From Onthophagus taurus (Eukaryota; Arthropoda; Insecta; Coleoptera; Scarabaeidae), in contig NC_091971.1 of NCBI RefSeq assembly GCF_036711975.1, positions 27,535,501-27,599,500 on the forward strand: 64,000 bases of DNA, read 5' to 3'. The translations under genes and the position numbers were made by a program. The notes below the pieces were generated by a model, which saw only the letters and a list, made by a program, of their open reading frames with translations, did no database searches and was not told the origin of the DNA. Below are positions 54,334 to 64,000 of this stretch, in pieces. Position 1 is the stretch's first letter. Each line of letters opens with the position of its first letter.

Positions 54334-54538
54334 CTGCGTTACCGGTCCCCGGGGACCGGTGGTTTACTTCGTTGGCTTGCTGTTACGTATATTCGAAATT
54401 TTTGGCAATTTGCGGAAGTTGTATTTTCGTGAATATGGCTTTCCTTAGAATTTTACATGTACGTTTTGGTTTATTACTCTATCTAGAAATTTGTAGGCTA
54501 TGAAAATGTTTACCGGTCGCGGAGGACCGGTAACGCAC
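54334..54538. mobile_element. Small palindromic MITE, 205 bp
   Basis: The inverted ends share about 35-40 bases with several mismatches (TGCGTTACCGGTCC). TGA flanks both sides (54331-54333, 54539-54541), which would fit a Harbinger-type 3-bp duplication. Each end is itself palindromic: the left holds ACCGGTCCCCGGGGACCGGT, a perfect 20-bp palindrome. There is no coding capacity. It lies 26 bases after the Polinton integrase stop. Confidence 0.7.
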
Positions 54539-54541
54539 TGA

Positions 54542-55015
54542 TCTAATACTATATTACTTGTGTGCGGTGTTATGTGGGTGTTGGTCAAACCAAATAAAAG
54601 ACAGTTTTCTTCTAATTATATTAACTTTAACTTTATTTCCAGCACTCTTCGCGTAACGTACCCGTTCGATCAGTAATTACAATAGATTGAACAGTTATTG
54701 ATGATAGATGATTTTGCGTTCAATTGTTTTTTTTTTTGTGTCTTACATTATGTTTTATAATTGTTCCGGACACGTGATTGTGACGATTCAATCGACCAAT
54801 CCCAGAATGACATATAAAATAATGAGTTCAAGACCATCGATATCAGAATCAGCAATTTAGCAATGAAAGCAATTATAGTAACCAATTCTGATGCCGTTGC
54901 TGTTTTACACAATTTAGTAAACAATTAATTATATAAACAAACATCTATGAACTAGAAAATATTATAAACAATTCTATTAAATTGAAGGGTGTAAAGGGTG
55001 CTTTACAACAGCATA
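54542..55015. other. Non-coding spacer
   Basis: No gene recognised. It may include the remaining 3' part of the Polinton block, but no Polinton terminus is visible. Confidence 0.35.
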
Positions 55016-55265
55016 TGTTACAGTCATTGTGATTAAATTGCTATTATACATAATGACTGGTCACTATACATAATAACGAAATTGCCTAGACAATGTGATA
55101 AAGTAATCACTTTATCCGGACATTATACATAACAGCTGTTCAAAGTTAGCCAAAGTAATAAATACAATCCAACTGACATGTTAATAAGTAATTTTGTAGT
55201 GTTTTGGGTCGCACCGCGTGTGCCGCTATTTTGGTGATTACTTACGTTTGTATTGGTATTTGATG

Positions 55266-57104
55266 ATGGCAGATGAAATGAAAAAACGTTTCTATGAAAC
55301 TATCACTAAACTTATTGCAAGTAAAGGAAAAAATAATCAGTTGTTTACAAATGATCAATATTTATCTTTAATTATAAAAGTAAAAGAATCAAAGAACAAG
55401 ATAACTAAGAAAACACCTGTAGATTATCAGCGGCTAGCAAGATAGAATGTCGTCAAAATTGGAGCATCAGAAAAACTAATAATTCCGGTGAAAAACGAAG
55501 GTGATACCATTATGTACTATGCTCACTTAGACGAAACTTTTCAAATAATTCACGACTGCCATATTAGTATTGGACACGGTGGTAGATTTGAAATAAAAAG
55601 CTTATGTTTGGCTTGAACGATGAATTTTTTTCTTTATTTAATAAATTCGGTGCTTGCTAAATAAAGCTTTTCATTGTCAGTATCTTTATAACGGTGTAGT
55701 TTGAAATGGTTCAAGCCCACGAGCCGAACGCACACGAAGCTCGTGGAGAAGGAACTTGTGACGGTACCGGATAGGTAAGCGACATGTCGGATTACACAAC
55801 AGCTCTTGACCTTCGGTACGCATTGAATTTATTAAATAAAGAAAAAAAAATTCATCGTTCAAGCCAAACATAAGCTTTTTATTTCAAATCTGAAAAACGA
55901 TGAATCTGGAGAAAACCCTTTCAATACGGTGGTAGAGTCAGAATGATGAAAGAGTTTAAATTAAAATATAAAAATGTAACTGCTGAACTCGTCACAGTGT
56001 ATTTGAATCTGTGTGAAGCTTGTCAGAAAAAAAAAGGTCTTGTTGTAAAACCGATTATCAGCAACGAGCTTAATTCAAGGTGCCAAATTGATCTGATAGA
56101 CATGCAGTCACAAGCTGATGGTGATCTTTAATTCATCATGGTGTATCAAGATCACCTAACGAAATTCGTGCAACTGCGGTCTTTAAAAAGCGAACGAGCA
56201 GAAGAAGTAGCGTATCATTTACTAGACATTTTTACTACATTCGGAGCACCTAGTATTTTGCAAAGTGACAATGGTAAGTCTGTGCGATGTGGCCAGAATT
56301 AAAAATCGTACACGGTAAGCCCCGACACTCTCAATCACAAGGGTCTGTTGAAAGGGCTAACCAAGATATAGAGAAGATGCTTTGTACTTGGCTGGAATCT
56401 AACAAAACGACAAAATGGTCTGAAGGATTACGTTTTACTCAATTTATGAAGAACAAAGCGTATCACGCAGGGATAAATCGTAACCCTTACGAAGCAATGT
56501 AAGCAATGTAATTGTAGATAAGCTAACAGGAAAACCTAATAAGGAGACCGACAACCAAGAAAATACTACAGGTCTCTCAAATATAACGCAAAGTGATGAA
56601 TAATTAGTAATTGCTCTGGATAAAAAGAAACAAGATATTAGAGACATCAGAAAATTGGTTGGACAATCACTGAAGAAGCAAGCAGATAAAATATTAGCTC
56701 TATCTTCGGTAAAATATCCTGCTGCTAGTACGGGTGATAATGTAGTGGTAAAAATTCCTGATGTAGATCGCGCCAAAGCCGATGATAGAAACATTATGGC
56801 TCTTATAATTTCTCAGGAGACAGAAGGAATGTAGAAATTAGGAACTAAGCATGGGATTCTAAAACAACTTTACGCAAGAAATCAGTTCACTGTCTGCAAA
56901 GAAACGTTTATTACAATTGATATCGTTCCCCAACACGAAGTTAACATCAGACAATGTGCAAAAAAAGAGTCACATCTTGGCGGCCAAGGATTTCAGCATT
57001 GTAACTATACTGGAGAACGCGTTCCTAATAGGTGTAAATGTAAAAAGTCAAGCCTCATGTGTAACTCAAAATGTCACAAGAGCCTTACTTGTAAAAATAA
57101 ATAA
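55266..57104 (+). pseudogene. Ginger transposase (KRBA2-like integrase) with Cys-rich tail
   Basis: The ATG at 55266 (MADEMKKRFYETITKLIASK) starts a protein of the type annotated in animals as KRAB-A domain-containing protein 2-like. After a TAG at 55443-55445 the zinc-binding region continues (HLDETFQIIHDCHISIGHGG), is split by the MITE at 55587, and resumes with NLCEACQKKKG (about 55940-56035). The integrase core has CQIDLIDMQSQADG (first D), SILQSDNGKS (second D) and SQGSVERANQDIEKML (E). Downstream are DVDRAKADDRNIMALIISQE, GTKHGILKQLYARNQF and a tail with CKCKKSSLMCNSKCHKS. At least four frame breaks or stops make it a pseudogene. Confidence 0.75.
55587..55925. mobile_element. MITE with about 64-bp inverted repeats inside Ginger
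   Basis: Long inverted repeats (55585-55648 and 55828-55891, starting GATTTGAAATAAAAAGCTTA) enclose about 180 bases with an inner CACGAG/CTCGTG hairpin. The insertion interrupts the Ginger zinc-binding region. ACGGTGGTAGA lies at 55576-55586 and 55926-55936, an 11-bp direct repeat, so the duplicated target is long (9-11 bp). About 34 bases between the right repeat arm and the direct repeat are unexplained. Confidence 0.7.
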
Positions 57105-57480
57105 TAATTATGACTCAGTTGTTTTTAAATATTATTATTGTAGTTACATAATTCATGTCAGTTGAATTTAAATATTTTATTTTTTTAGTCTTTATAGAGT
57201 GATACCAAATACTTGTATTATTCTCTGTTCTTTTTTATTATTTTGTTTTATGGCTAGAGAGCTTTAAATTTACTTTGTATTACTATATAAATAATAGTAT
57301 AACATATATACCGACTTATTTTATTACTTTATCCAATTCTTCGAAGATATTATATAAAATTGCCAGTTAATGTGATTAATTCTGTGTCTTTATCACTTTG
57401 TCTAAATTGAGTAGACATTATAAATAATGGCTGGATAGTATATATTTATAATATCTGGATTCATTACTTTGACTGTAACA

Positions 57481-58283
57481 TATACATCAAATCAAATATC
57501 AATAATAGTGAATGTAAAGAACGCCATCTATTGACGAAATTTAAGGTAAATGTAGCGTGCCATCTGTTGGCATTCTGTGCAATTACCGCCCCAAAAAATC
57601 GGAGGTCCCACATCAAACGCCCCGCTTGAAAGTGTCTCTACTTGTATAATCTATGTATACTATGACCGTTAGAAACACGATCTTTCCACTAGTTCTTTAG
57701 GCCTACAGTACCGCTCAAAAGTATATGATAATTTGGTTTTTCCCAAATAACATTTCTAATACTGGACGAATCTTCACACAATTTTCAGGCAATGCATAAC
57801 GAGTGAATACAATTATATTATATTCCAGAGGATACAATATATGCAAAAGCATAGGGGCGTAACAAATTTCTTTTGAAAATCGATGTCAGGCCTAGAAATA
57901 ACTTTTATTTTAATTTTTTGTTTCGCGTTATTTTCACGTGATATTTTCTGAAAGTTATGAAATATTATTCTTAAGAATGAGTGAAAAAGAAAGGAGTTCG
58001 AGATTTGTCGGAATCGACGCAGAAGACCATCATTTAGGGTGCTCGACAAGGATGCACACAGATGCAGCTCACCACGCAGATATCATCGGTATTGAAGATG
58101 TGGAGGACACTTGGTTGCTTCGTGACGAAGAAACTAAAATGATAGACCTCAAATCACCACCCGGCTAGAAGACAGGAACGGCGCGATGCTGTGCAGAGCG
58201 AACGCTCGGCTCACGACGGTGGACATTGGGGTAGAATTGTGGTGTTCTGCGCCAGCTATGCTTCGTTCGGTGCGTCTTCTAAG
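57481..58283. other. Non-coding spacer with one possible Tc1-like end
   Basis: TACAGTACCGCTCAAAAGTA at about 57705-57724 resembles the terminus of Tc1-like elements, and similar text is common in animal genomes. I found no partner end and no transposase next to it. No gene recognised in the rest. Confidence 0.35.
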
Positions 58284-60193
58284 CAGTGTTACCAATTGGC
58301 GGATAATTACCCGAATGCCGGGTAATTTTAAATATCAGTGGATCTATACGTACTAACGTTACCCACCGGGTAATGTCGGGTAATTCGACAAAACAACATA
58401 AGTATTAGCTAATCCATTAGGTATTGATTTTTTATTTAGTAAGATTTTAGTAACTTTTTTTTGTATTAGTAGCGTTGGTAGAGAATAACGAATAACACAT
58501 TTGGTCAGCTGATAAGTTTAAAAGGTTTATTTTGTCGCTACATATGAAATGTGAGATATTTATACGGTTGTTTTCTCTTGTTTTAATTCATCGTTTTAAT
58601 GGATAATTGGGTACTACAGGTGATTTTATGTTTAACTCTTATTATTATTTGAATTTCATTTAGAAAAATGATGCAATTAACTTGAAACTTTGTTATACTT
58701 ATTTGTTTTTTTAGGCAAAACGACGCCGTATTGAACATGCATCTGAAGATTCAGATGAAGAAGAAAAAAAGACTGGACAAAAAGTATCAAAATTTTCAAA
58801 CTCATGGCTTACGGAACCCAAATTTGAAAATTGGTTAGCAAGAAGTACGACAAAAGTAAAAAAGGGAAACGAATATGCTTTTTGTAAATTATGTAAAACA
58901 GATATAACTGCCCACAAAAGCGTAATAAATAGGCACGCTGCGAGTGAGAAACATTTAAATAATTTGAAACAAATTTGCACCAATACTAAAATATCCGATC
59001 TTTACAAAACTACTCCGCTCGATGAAAATATTAGAAATGCAGAAATTAAACTATGCGCCCTGTTAGCCACCAACAATTTATCTTTCATTTTATTGGATAC
59101 TCTATCTCCTTTATTATCAAATATATTTCCTGATTTTCAAATTGCAACGAGACTGTCTGTTAAAAGAACTAAGGCTGCTGCAATTATGAACGAAAGTTTA
59201 GGAAAAATATTTTTGAACAATGTTTATGAGGTTTTAAAAAAACTTGGTTCATTTTTTTCTGTAGTAATGGATGAAACTACAGACATTTCTGTGAACAAAA
59301 AAGTTGCATTCACTGTGATATATTTTGAGTCTGAAACTAGTTCTGTGATAACAAAATTTTTTGACATCATTGATGCAGAAGGCAGTACAGCAAAGGAACT
59401 CTTTGCAACACTTAGAAATGCCATTGAATCAAAAGGGATTCCATTTTCAAACTTAGTTGGCTTTTCTTCCGATACTCCAAATGTAATGACAGGTGTTCAT
59501 AGTTCAGTCTTCACTTTACTAAAATTAGCGATTCCAAATATTGTGTGCGTTAAATGCTCATGCCATATGATTCACTTGGCAGCTTCAAAGGCTTGTTTGT
59601 TATTGCCACGGTCAGTTGAAGACTTATTGCGAAACCTAGGAAGCCATTTTTCTAGAAGTTCTTCAAGGCAAAAGAAATTTAAAGAGTTTCAAGAATTTTT
59701 TCGAATTAAAATTCATAAAATATTAAGTCCAGCAGCAACGCGTTGGCTCTCACTAAAGCAATGTGTTGACAGAGTGCTGGAACAATATGAACCCTTAAAA
59801 GGATACCTTCAAGTGTTGGCTTTTGAAGACCCGTCTATTACCACCGAGCAAATGCTAAGCACAATGGAAAACCATTTTACAAGGGTTTATTTAGAATTTA
59901 TGGCTTATGTGCTTGGTCTTTTAACAGAATTCAATCTATTGTTTCAATCCGAAAAACCGTTACTATACAAAGTTAAGGGAGAAACAACAAAATTTCTGAA
60001 AATATTGTGCAGTAATTACATTAGTGTAACGTGCATTAAAGAAGTTGATATTTTGACTTTCAATCATAAGGATCAGTCCTGCTTTGTACAGGCTGATCAT
60101 ATTTATTTGGGAGTACAAGCAACCCAAAGTTTGACGTTATTGAAGAGACATTTCAATATCAAATGAAGAAGATATTAAAAATTTGTATGATAC
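58284..60193 (+). mobile_element. hAT element, 3' end lost
   Basis: It starts CAGTGTTACCAATTGGCGG at 58284, a typical hAT terminus (CAGTG...), preceded by CTTCTAAG as the likely 8-bp target. It encodes a BED-finger hAT transposase. The element is cut at about 60193 by a Tc1-like terminus (60196), so the right inverted repeat and the C-terminal part of the transposase are missing. Confidence 0.75.
58599..60166 (+). pseudogene. hAT transposase (BED finger, DUF4371-like), C-terminus lost
   Basis: The first exon is seven codons (MDNWVLQ, 58599-58619). A GT-AG intron (58620-58714) joins it in phase to a second exon that is open to 60166. That exon shows a BED-type finger (YAFCKLCKTDITAHKS...NRHAASEKH), then the hAT catalytic core: FFSVVMDETTDISVNKKVAF (first D), GFSSDTPNVMTGVHSSVFTL (second D), CVKCSCHMIHLAASKACLLL, and SPAATRWLSLKQCVDRVLEQ. 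The C-terminal dimerisation region, which carries the last acidic residue and the usual hATC motif, is missing: after a frame slip at 60164 the sequence reads EEDIKNLYDTTL and then runs into a Tc1-like end. About 490 codons remain, against roughly 600-650 for a full protein. Confidence 0.8.
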
Positions 60194-60195
60194 TA

Positions 60196-60249
60196 CACTG
60201 TTGGAAATAATTCACGAGCACACCCTGTATAATCTGAACGCGTGTGTCT
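60196..60249. mobile_element. Orphan terminus of the 43197 Tc1-like family
   Basis: The 54 bases beginning CACTGTTGGAAATAATTCAC match the left end of the element at 43197 almost perfectly, and TA precedes it (60194-60195). It ends where a retrotransposon LTR begins, so the remaining part of this copy lies beyond the retrotransposon, outside the window. Confidence 0.8.
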
Positions 60250-60532
60250 GTAATGGAATACAAGACAGGAAATGATTGCGGAATTTATGTAATATCGATG
60301 CGTGCAATTCGGAGGTGCATTGCACCTACGAATTGAGGACATTCAATAAAAATGTTGAACTTGCAAATTAGTTTATGTTTAATTCGAATAATATTAAGTT
60401 TTAAAATTTTAGTCTAGTATATGTAATCGTAGAGTAAGAATGAATAAATAGAACGTTATAATTTAAACAATCTTTCAATTCCATCACCATCTAATATTCA
60501 ACTTATTGAGATAACCATCAACGGTTATCACA
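60249..60532 (+). repeat. 5' LTR of the gypsy element
   Basis: The LTR begins TGTAATGGAATACAAGACAG and ends ACGGTTATCACA. It has an AATAAA near 60348. It is followed directly by TGGCGATCCTGCC (60533-60545), the expected form of a tRNA primer-binding site. The 3' LTR lies outside the window, so the borders rest on these signals. Confidence 0.65.
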
Positions 60533-60545
60533 TGGCGATCCTGCC
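60533..60545 (+). promoter_or_regulatory. tRNA primer-binding site
   Basis: TGGCGATCCTGCC starts right after the LTR end. A TGG start is the complement of the CCA end of a tRNA, as needed to prime minus-strand DNA synthesis. The tRNA species was not determined. Confidence 0.6.
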
Positions 60546-60612
60546 TATTAAGAACCAAAACAACTAATTAAAAGTAAATTTAAGAAAAGAAAAAGAAGAT
60601 AAATTCAACAAA

Positions 60613-60850
60613 ATGGGATACAATCAGTCTAAAGAAAATAAAGAAATAATAATAAGTCAAGCGGGAAATTCTGGAGGAGCAACGTCTGGATTAGATAAAT
60701 CGTTCACCACATAGGAAATTGGTTATGCAGTAATTATAATCCTTATGCTGATTTTCGTGGGTGCATACATTTGGCGTCGGTGTATGAAGAATTTAGAGAA
60801 GAGAATCCGACTGGAAGTTTCTAGGAGCCAAGAATTAGTGTCTATGCGCG
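60613..60850 (+). pseudogene. Small N-myristoyl/membrane ORF of gypsy element
   Basis: The ATG at 60613 reads MGYNQSKENKEIIISQAGNS; a glycine at position 2 suggests N-myristoylation. A TAG at 60712-60714 interrupts it. In the same frame a hydrophobic segment follows (IGYAVIIILMLIFVGAYIWR) and then a basic juxtamembrane stretch (RCMKNLEKRIRLEVSRSQEL). Small proteins of this kind occur upstream of gag in several insect gypsy lineages. Their function is not established. Confidence 0.55.
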
Positions 60851-60891
60851 ACAATGTTTAACAATAAATAAGTGCGTACCTAAAGTGCTTT

Positions 60892-61911
60892 ATGGAGACA
60901 GTGGATAAATTTAAAAAAGTTTTGGAAGAACTTAAGGTAAATAAGACAAATATAATTAAAGATAATCAAGAAAGAAGAAAAAACTTAGAATTAACTCATA
61001 AAAGATTAGCAGATATAGATAAATTTTCAGATAGGTTAGATTTATTAAAATTAGAAGCTAGTAAGGATTTTTCAAATTTAGACGTTTTAGATCAAATAAA
61101 AAAGTATGTTAATAAAATAGATAATATTATTATAGAATCTCGTAATATTCTTAAAGATAGGTTAAAAATAGATATAAAAATGGGGGAAAAATTTGATTTA
61201 AAAACAGCGGGTAGTTTGTTGCCTGTTATGGATGGTAGTGAAGATACTACTAAAAAACTATTAGATTCAATAGAACTGTACTCTGAATTATTACAAGCTG
61301 ATGACCAAAAATTTTTAATAACGTATGTGCTAAAAACTAGACTGTCCGAGAACGCTAAAATTCGGCTAACAATATACATCAGTAAATGCGCTTATAAAAG
61401 ATATTCGTGATAATTATGTAACGAAAAAATCCGCCACAATACTGTCGATGCAACTTCATCAAGCTCGACAACTAAATAAATCAGTAACTGAATTTGGTCA
61501 GGAAATCGAACAATTGCTGAGTGATTTAACATTATCACAGGCGGGAGATGATGACAATTTTTTAATATCTTTACGCGGAGTAAATGAAAAAATAGCAATT
61601 AATTCTTTTTGTAATGGTGTTAGAAACCATGATTTGCGAACGATATTAAAATCAAGAAATTGCAAATCATTAAAAGATGTGATCTCTGTGGCATTAGATG
61701 AAGAACGGAATAAACCATCATCTTCAAATATGTTTTATTTCAACAAATCCTCAAATAATAAGCAGGGGTTTCAGTTTAGATCAGGTCGTGGTAGTAGAAA
61801 TAGGGGTCAACTAAGAGCCTGCCGTCCTTTTAATCATAATCGCGGTGGAAATTTCAGAGGATCATATAACCAATACAGTAATAGTAATCCAAATAATCAA
61901 TCAAATAAATG
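60892..61911 (+). pseudogene. Gypsy gag with RG-rich tail, frameshifted
   Basis: The ATG at 60892 (METVDKFKKVLEELKVNKTN) starts a helical gag. The core begins LLPVMDGSEDTTKKLLDSIE and continues TYVLKTRLSENAKIRL, where a one-base frame change at about 61365-61375 leads to the second part (QLHQARQLNKSVTEFGQEIE, VNEKIAINSFCNGVRNHDLR, LKDVISVALDEER). Instead of zinc knuckles the C-terminus has an RNA-binding-like arginine/glycine/asparagine-rich tail (FRSGRGSRNRGQLRACRPFN). A stop at 61909-61911 closes it; similar RG text runs on to about 62052 in the same frame. Confidence 0.75.
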
Positions 61912-61949
61912 AAATTTAAATAATTTTAACCAAAGAGGCAATAGAAGTC

Positions 61950-64000
61950 GTGGAAGATTTCAATCGGGTCGACAGTCTCAACCAAGTCGAGAGAATGTTT
62001 GGACTGCAAATTCGGAAGAAAATTCATCCGAAACTCAGTTTTTTCGTGAATAAAAGTTCAGAATGTGAGGTATTATGTATGAACGGTATGAATTATGTTT
62101 CACTGCATTATAGAAATCAATTATTGACTTTTCTTTTAGACACGGGTGCTACTGCTAGTGTAATTTTTTCAAAATTTTTAAAAGGTGATGAAATTATTGA
62201 TAAAAGTCGTAACATCGTAATAAATGGAATTGCAGGTTCCATTACTTCATCTGGTACAGTAGATCTTTCACTAGAATCAAATAATCACGCAATTAACCAT
62301 AAATTTTTAATAATTAATGATTTAGGATCAGGTATGAATGGAATTATTGGATCTGATTTCTTTACGAAACACGCAGCTACGATCGATTTTGAAAAATTTT
62401 TATTTTCTTTTTGGGATAAGACTTCAAAAATAACAATTAATTTAGAATCTAGTTACAACAGTTTTACAACTATCCCTCCACGTTGTGAAATAATAAAGTA
62501 TTACAGGGTAAATGAAGTAGACGATTGTGTAATTTTGCCTAACGAAATTACTGAAGGTGTTTTTACAGCAGGAGCTATCGTGAGACCAAAATCTCACATG
62601 ATTCCTGTACGTATTTTAAATACCCATGATAAAGAAATTAAAATTCGAAATTTTTCACCAAACACATATAAATTATCCAAATTTTACTTATATAATTTTG
62701 ATGACAATCATAATTCGGTAGATAGAGTAAGTAAATTGTTAAATAAAATTGATGTAAAAGATTTAAACAGCGAAGAAAGAAATTCGGTTCACAAAATTTG
62801 CGCGAAATATGCTGATGTGTTTCTTTTAGAAGGAGATTCGTTAACAGTGACGAATATTGTTTCAGAAAGCATTCGATTAAAGAAAGATGCGAAACCTGTT
62901 TATATTAAACCCTATAGATTACCTCATTCACAGAAAACTGAGATCGATAAGCAAATTCAAACATTATTGCAAAACGGTATTATTGAGGAAACCAAATCAA
63001 CTTGGTCTTCTCCTCTTTTAATTGTTCCAAAAAAGACAGACAATTTTGGTAATAAAAGTTGGAGAGTAGTGATTGACTACCGACAGTTAAATTCAAATAT
63101 CGAAGACGATCGATTCCCGTTACCAAATGTGACAGAGCTTTTAGATTCCTTATCGGGAGCGGTTTATTTTTCACACTTAGATTTATCTCAAGGGTACTAC
63201 CAGGTTAAATTAGATGAAGACAGCAGGAAGTACACAGCTTTTACTACTAGTAAGGGTCAATATGACTAGGTTACCCATGGGGTTAAAAACTAGTCCAAAT
63301 TCGTTTTCAAGGGTTATGACTATAGCTATGTCCGGATTAAATTATGAATCGTGTTTTGTTTATTTAGATGATCTCATAGTATTTGGTAATAACTTAAGCA
63401 ATCACAATCAAAATTTAACAAAAGTTCTTAATAGACTTAGAAAGGTTAATTTAAAATTGAACCCCGGAAAGTGCAAATTTTTGAAAAAACAAGTTTTATA
63501 TTTAGGGCATGTAATTTCGTCTGAAGGGATTCTTCCGGATCCAAGCAAAATTACTGTTGTTAGAGATTATCCTGTTCCAAAAGATTCAAACGAATGTAAA
63601 AGATTTATTGCTTTCGCAAATTACTACCGAAAATTTATTCCAAATTTTGCAAAAATTGCTTATCCTTTAAATAAACTAACGCGTAAAATGGTAGAATTTA
63701 ATTGGGACGAACAATGTCAAGAATCTTTTGAAACCTTAAAAAACGCTTTGGTTAGCCCACCTATTTTGCAATATTCTGATTTTAATCCGTCAAACGAATT
63801 TACATTAACAACAGATGCATCTGGTTATGCGATTGGTGCAGTACTATCAAATGCAGATAATAAACCAGTAGCATACGCCAGTAGAGCATTAAACAAATCA
63901 GAGATCAATTATGCAACAATAGAAAAAGAGCTTTTAGCTATTGTTTGGGCTGTAAAACACTTTCGACCATATTTATATGGGAAAAAATTTAAAATTTATA
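61950..64000 (+). pseudogene. Gypsy pol: protease, reverse transcriptase, RNase H (partial)
   Basis: From 61950 the frame carries an aspartic protease (LTFLLDTGATASVIFSKFLK, then GIIGSDFF) and the RT. RT blocks are LQNGIIEETKSTWSSPLLIV, WRVVIDYRQLNSNIEDDRFP and FSHLDLSQGYYQVKLDEDSR. A frame change at about 63265 follows; RT continues with TRLPMGLKTSPNSFSRVMTI, FVYLDDLIVFG (YLDD catalytic box), KCKFLKKQVLYLGHVISSEG and FIAFANYYRKFIPNF. RNase H starts FTLTTDASGYAIGAVLSNAD, with AIVWAVKHFRPYLYG at the window edge. The start codon is uncertain because pol usually arises by frameshift from gag. The gene is cut by the window end. Confidence 0.85.

Larger units (their letters stand above)
55016..57480 (+). 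mobile_element. Ginger-type DNA transposon, 2465 bp
   Basis: The element starts TGTTACAGTCA and ends TGACTGTAACA. Partial similarity of the ends continues inward over roughly 100 bases (ATACATAATGACTGG-like and GATAAAGTAATCACTT-like blocks). The flanks are CATA and TATA, close to a 4-bp duplication. It encodes an integrase-type transposase with a cysteine-rich tail and has a MITE inserted at 55587-55925. Ginger elements use a retrotransposon-like integrase for cut-and-paste movement. Confidence 0.75.
60249..64000 (+). mobile_element. Ty3/gypsy retrotransposon with 5' LTR, runs off the window
   Basis: A 284-bp LTR, primer-binding site, small membrane-protein ORF, gag and pol follow in order. 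It inserted within an orphan Tc1-like terminus. The window ends within RNase H, so integrase and 3' LTR are not seen. Frameshifts in gag and pol show that this copy is defective. Confidence 0.85.

Noticed and set aside
57938-58168. Small ORF with several histidines (DAEDHHLGCSTRMHTDAAHH).
   Set aside because: No recognisable domain, no neighbouring element structure, and length within chance expectation.
60255-60330. A reading frame in the gypsy LTR with YKTGNDCGIYVISMR, recalling the Cys motif of Ulp1/adenain-type proteases.
   Set aside because: It lies inside a sequence with good LTR signals (TG start, AATAAA, CA end, primer site), is only about 25 codons and lacks the other catalytic residues. 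Chance or a captured scrap is more likely.
1-64000. CRISPR arrays, bacterial operons, ribosome-binding sites, prophage.
   Set aside because: Spliced genes, LTR and non-LTR retrotransposons and chromodomain integrases show a eukaryotic nuclear sequence. No regularly spaced short repeats of CRISPR type were seen.
1-64000. Host protein-coding genes, tRNA or rRNA genes.
   Set aside because: Every coding region I could name belongs to a transposable element. I saw no cloverleaf with internal A/B boxes and no conserved rRNA segment, although a covariance-model search could still find a diverged tRNA.

Overview
The window is a piece of an AT-rich eukaryotic, almost certainly insect (arthropod), nuclear genome, made up almost entirely of nested transposable elements (TEs). 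BEL/Pao and Ty3/gypsy retrotransposons, jockey/CR1-, I/LOA- and R2-type LINEs, PIF/Harbinger, Transib, Merlin, Tc1/mariner (including a DD41D type), pogo, hAT, P/THAP, Ginger, Crypton-like and Polinton/Maverick elements together, with short GT-AG introns, fit an insect assembly. I see no host single-copy gene, rRNA, tRNA or CRISPR array that I can support.

Layout. 1-4377: a decayed gypsy pol with a hairpin-bearing insertion, degenerate direct repeats and an unclassified transposase relic. 4378-6133: DD41D Tc1/mariner element. 6180-7262: R2-like LINE remnant. 7282-11338: 5'-truncated gypsy element with a probable 3' LTR. 12512-13495: Merlin/IS1595-like transposase broken by one 10-bp tandem duplication. 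14333-30491: an outer BEL/Pao element split by an inner BEL element (16420-27467; 439/440-bp LTRs; TSD AAATT). The inner BEL is split by a full-length minus-strand LINE (18184-23843), which is itself hit by a truncated I/LOA-like LINE (18203-19514, TSD of 11 bp). Near its 3' end the inner BEL carries a Harbinger deletion derivative (26000-26910).

31581-31843: hAT-type MITE with a perfect 8-bp TSD. 32164-34441: a Harbinger derivative (MADF ORF1 plus the start of a transposase) containing a 1.33-kb Transib derivative (32747-34078) with TSD CGTCG and RAG-RSS-like ends. 34535-36860: fragments of a THAP/P-like transposase, a Crypton-like recombinase and a LINE. 38190-40096: a second, different Transib transposase with both aspartates and the glutamate of the DDE triad. 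40241-43180: pogo element with a PHD-like tail. 43197-50004: Tc1-like element (TSD TA, about 49-bp TIRs) split by the transposase-bearing Transib copy (43813-46731) and by a complete PIF/Harbinger element (47068-49846, TSD TTA) whose four-exon transposase reads through intact.

50045-54308: Polinton/Maverick block (packaging ATPase, two accessory ORFs, coiled-coil ORF, integrase with chromodomain), the integrase interrupted by a 1.28-kb LTR-like insertion. 54334-54538: small palindromic MITE. 55016-57480: Ginger transposon with its own MITE. 58284-60193: hAT element with a small first intron, cut at the 3' end by a Tc1-like terminus, into which a gypsy element (LTR 60249-60532, then membrane ORF, gag, pol) has inserted and runs off the window.

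The genes do not form one pathway. They are independent selfish elements, and their target-site duplications give a relative insertion order. The most interesting material is the Transib pair (RAG1 relatives) with heptamer-22 bp-nonamer ends, a hammerhead-ribozyme-like motif carried inside that Transib family, and the apparently intact young Harbinger with a matching deletion derivative.
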